Source of the DNA: Arthrobacter oryzae
Lineage (GTDB): Bacteria; Actinomycetota; Actinomycetes; Actinomycetales; Micrococcaceae
Reading direction: 5' to 3'
DNA: 64,000 nt
Assembly: GCF_030718995.1 (NCBI RefSeq)
Contig: NZ_CP132204.1
Span: 3,968,001 to 4,032,000, forward strand
The translations under genes and the position numbers were made by a program. The notes under the pieces are model-generated. The model saw only the letters and a list, made by a program, of their open reading frames with translations. It did no database searches and was not told where the DNA came from. Positions within the stretch are counted from its first letter, which is position 1. Each line of letters opens with the position of its first letter. This document shows, in pieces, positions 63,743-64,000 of the stretch.

Positions 63743-64000
63743 TCAATTCCACTTGAACCAACGGATGGCAGCTGCGCCGGCGAGGACCGTCCAGAGCAGC
63801 AGGACTAGGGTGGCGCCTCCATTAAGGGTGCCGGCGAGGAAAGCATCCCGCAGCGCCTCGCCCAACGCGCCGGACGGCAGGAAGTGGACCACTTCCCCGG
63901 CGGGCGCGGGCAGCCGCTCAGCGGGAATGACGATTCCGCCCAGGGCCCCGAGCAGGATCCATAAAAGGTTGGTGATGGCCAGGGTAGCCTCCGGCCGGAC
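63743..64000 (-). CDS. ABC-2 type transporter permease (5' end outside window)
   Basis: The minus strand is open from the right edge to a TGA at 63745-63743, giving the last 85 residues of a membrane protein. The hydrophobic segments TLAITNLLWILLGALGGIVIP and GGATLVLLLWTVLAGAAAI flank a loop with HFLPSGALGEALRDAFL, the pattern of the C-terminal end of ABC-2 (DrrB-like) permeases. In related actinobacteria an ABC exporter sits upstream of ctaA, which agrees. The N-terminal part and the ATPase gene would lie beyond the window. Confidence 0.75.
   Translation of the reverse strand, partial: VRPEATLAITNLLWILLGALGGIVIPAERLPAPAGEVVHFLPSGALGEALRDAFLAGTLNGGATLVLLLWTVLAGAAAIRWFKWN

Noticed and set aside
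1..64000. CRISPR arrays, tRNA/rRNA genes, insertion sequences, prophage genes
   Set aside because: I found no regularly spaced repeats, no cloverleaf or rRNA-like sequence, and no transposase, integrase or phage structural protein.

Overview
The window is a chromosomal stretch of a high-GC Gram-positive actinobacterium. Gene content and protein character point to Micrococcaceae, probably Arthrobacter or Pseudarthrobacter; the genus is an inference. Supporting points are a mycothiol-dependent maleylpyruvate isomerase, RbpA, WhiA, OpcA, a CoaE-GrpB fusion, an Eis-like acetyltransferase, frequent GTG starts, and many genes whose start codon lies about 6 nt after a TANNNT -10 hexamer (leaderless-type promoters). 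I see no insertion sequence, prophage, CRISPR array, tRNA or rRNA.

Layout. 1-2169: two coupled membrane proteins of unknown function and a divergent tandem universal stress protein. 2292-8682: a complete 3-hydroxybenzoate/gentisate catabolic locus. Gentisate dioxygenase, fumarylpyruvate hydrolase and maleylpyruvate isomerase form one operon on the minus strand. An IclR regulator sits in the middle. An MFS aromatic-acid transporter and a 3-hydroxybenzoate 6-hydroxylase run divergently. The same TTCTG-N5-CAGAA palindrome lies in both control regions. 8894-13611: a HAD-like gene interrupted by an in-frame stop, a PiT phosphate transporter with a small membrane partner, a lipoprotein/membrane-protein pair, and a RibD-like reductase. 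13628-25328: thioesterase, polA, Eis-like acetyltransferase, rpsA, DUF1810, GNAT, YigZ, coaE-grpB and uvrB. 25344-33447: a yybP-ykoY type manganese riboswitch before terC, an MFS transporter, an alpha/beta peptidase, a GNAT protein, an SGNH hydrolase and a DUF3516-type helicase. 33558-38434: a trans-aconitate-type methyltransferase, then a heterodimeric ABC exporter with one degenerate ATP site and a coupled GntR regulator. 38480-47935: uvrA, a HAD phosphatase, plsC, uvrC and the rapZ-yvcK-whiA block. 48059-52932: sodA, then gap-pgk-tpiA-secG and rbpA. 52903-61171, minus strand: the pentose-phosphate cluster tkt-tal-pgi-zwf-opcA-pgl. 61601-64000: ctaB, and facing it ctaA plus the end of an ABC-2 permease.

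How the parts work together. The aromatic locus turns 3-hydroxybenzoate into fumarate and pyruvate. The triose-phosphate and pentose-phosphate blocks form the carbon core. polA, uvrA, uvrB and uvrC, all in this window, give an almost complete nucleotide-excision-repair set, and all four appear to be leaderless. The parts most worth a second look are regulatory or structural. They are the shared IclR-type operators, a divergent promoter pair whose -10 boxes overlap, palindromic repeat elements at 23142-23194 and 62560-62686, an ATTCC half-site cluster between tkt and ctaB, and the interrupted HAD gene. I did not find a convincing wholly new multi-gene system.
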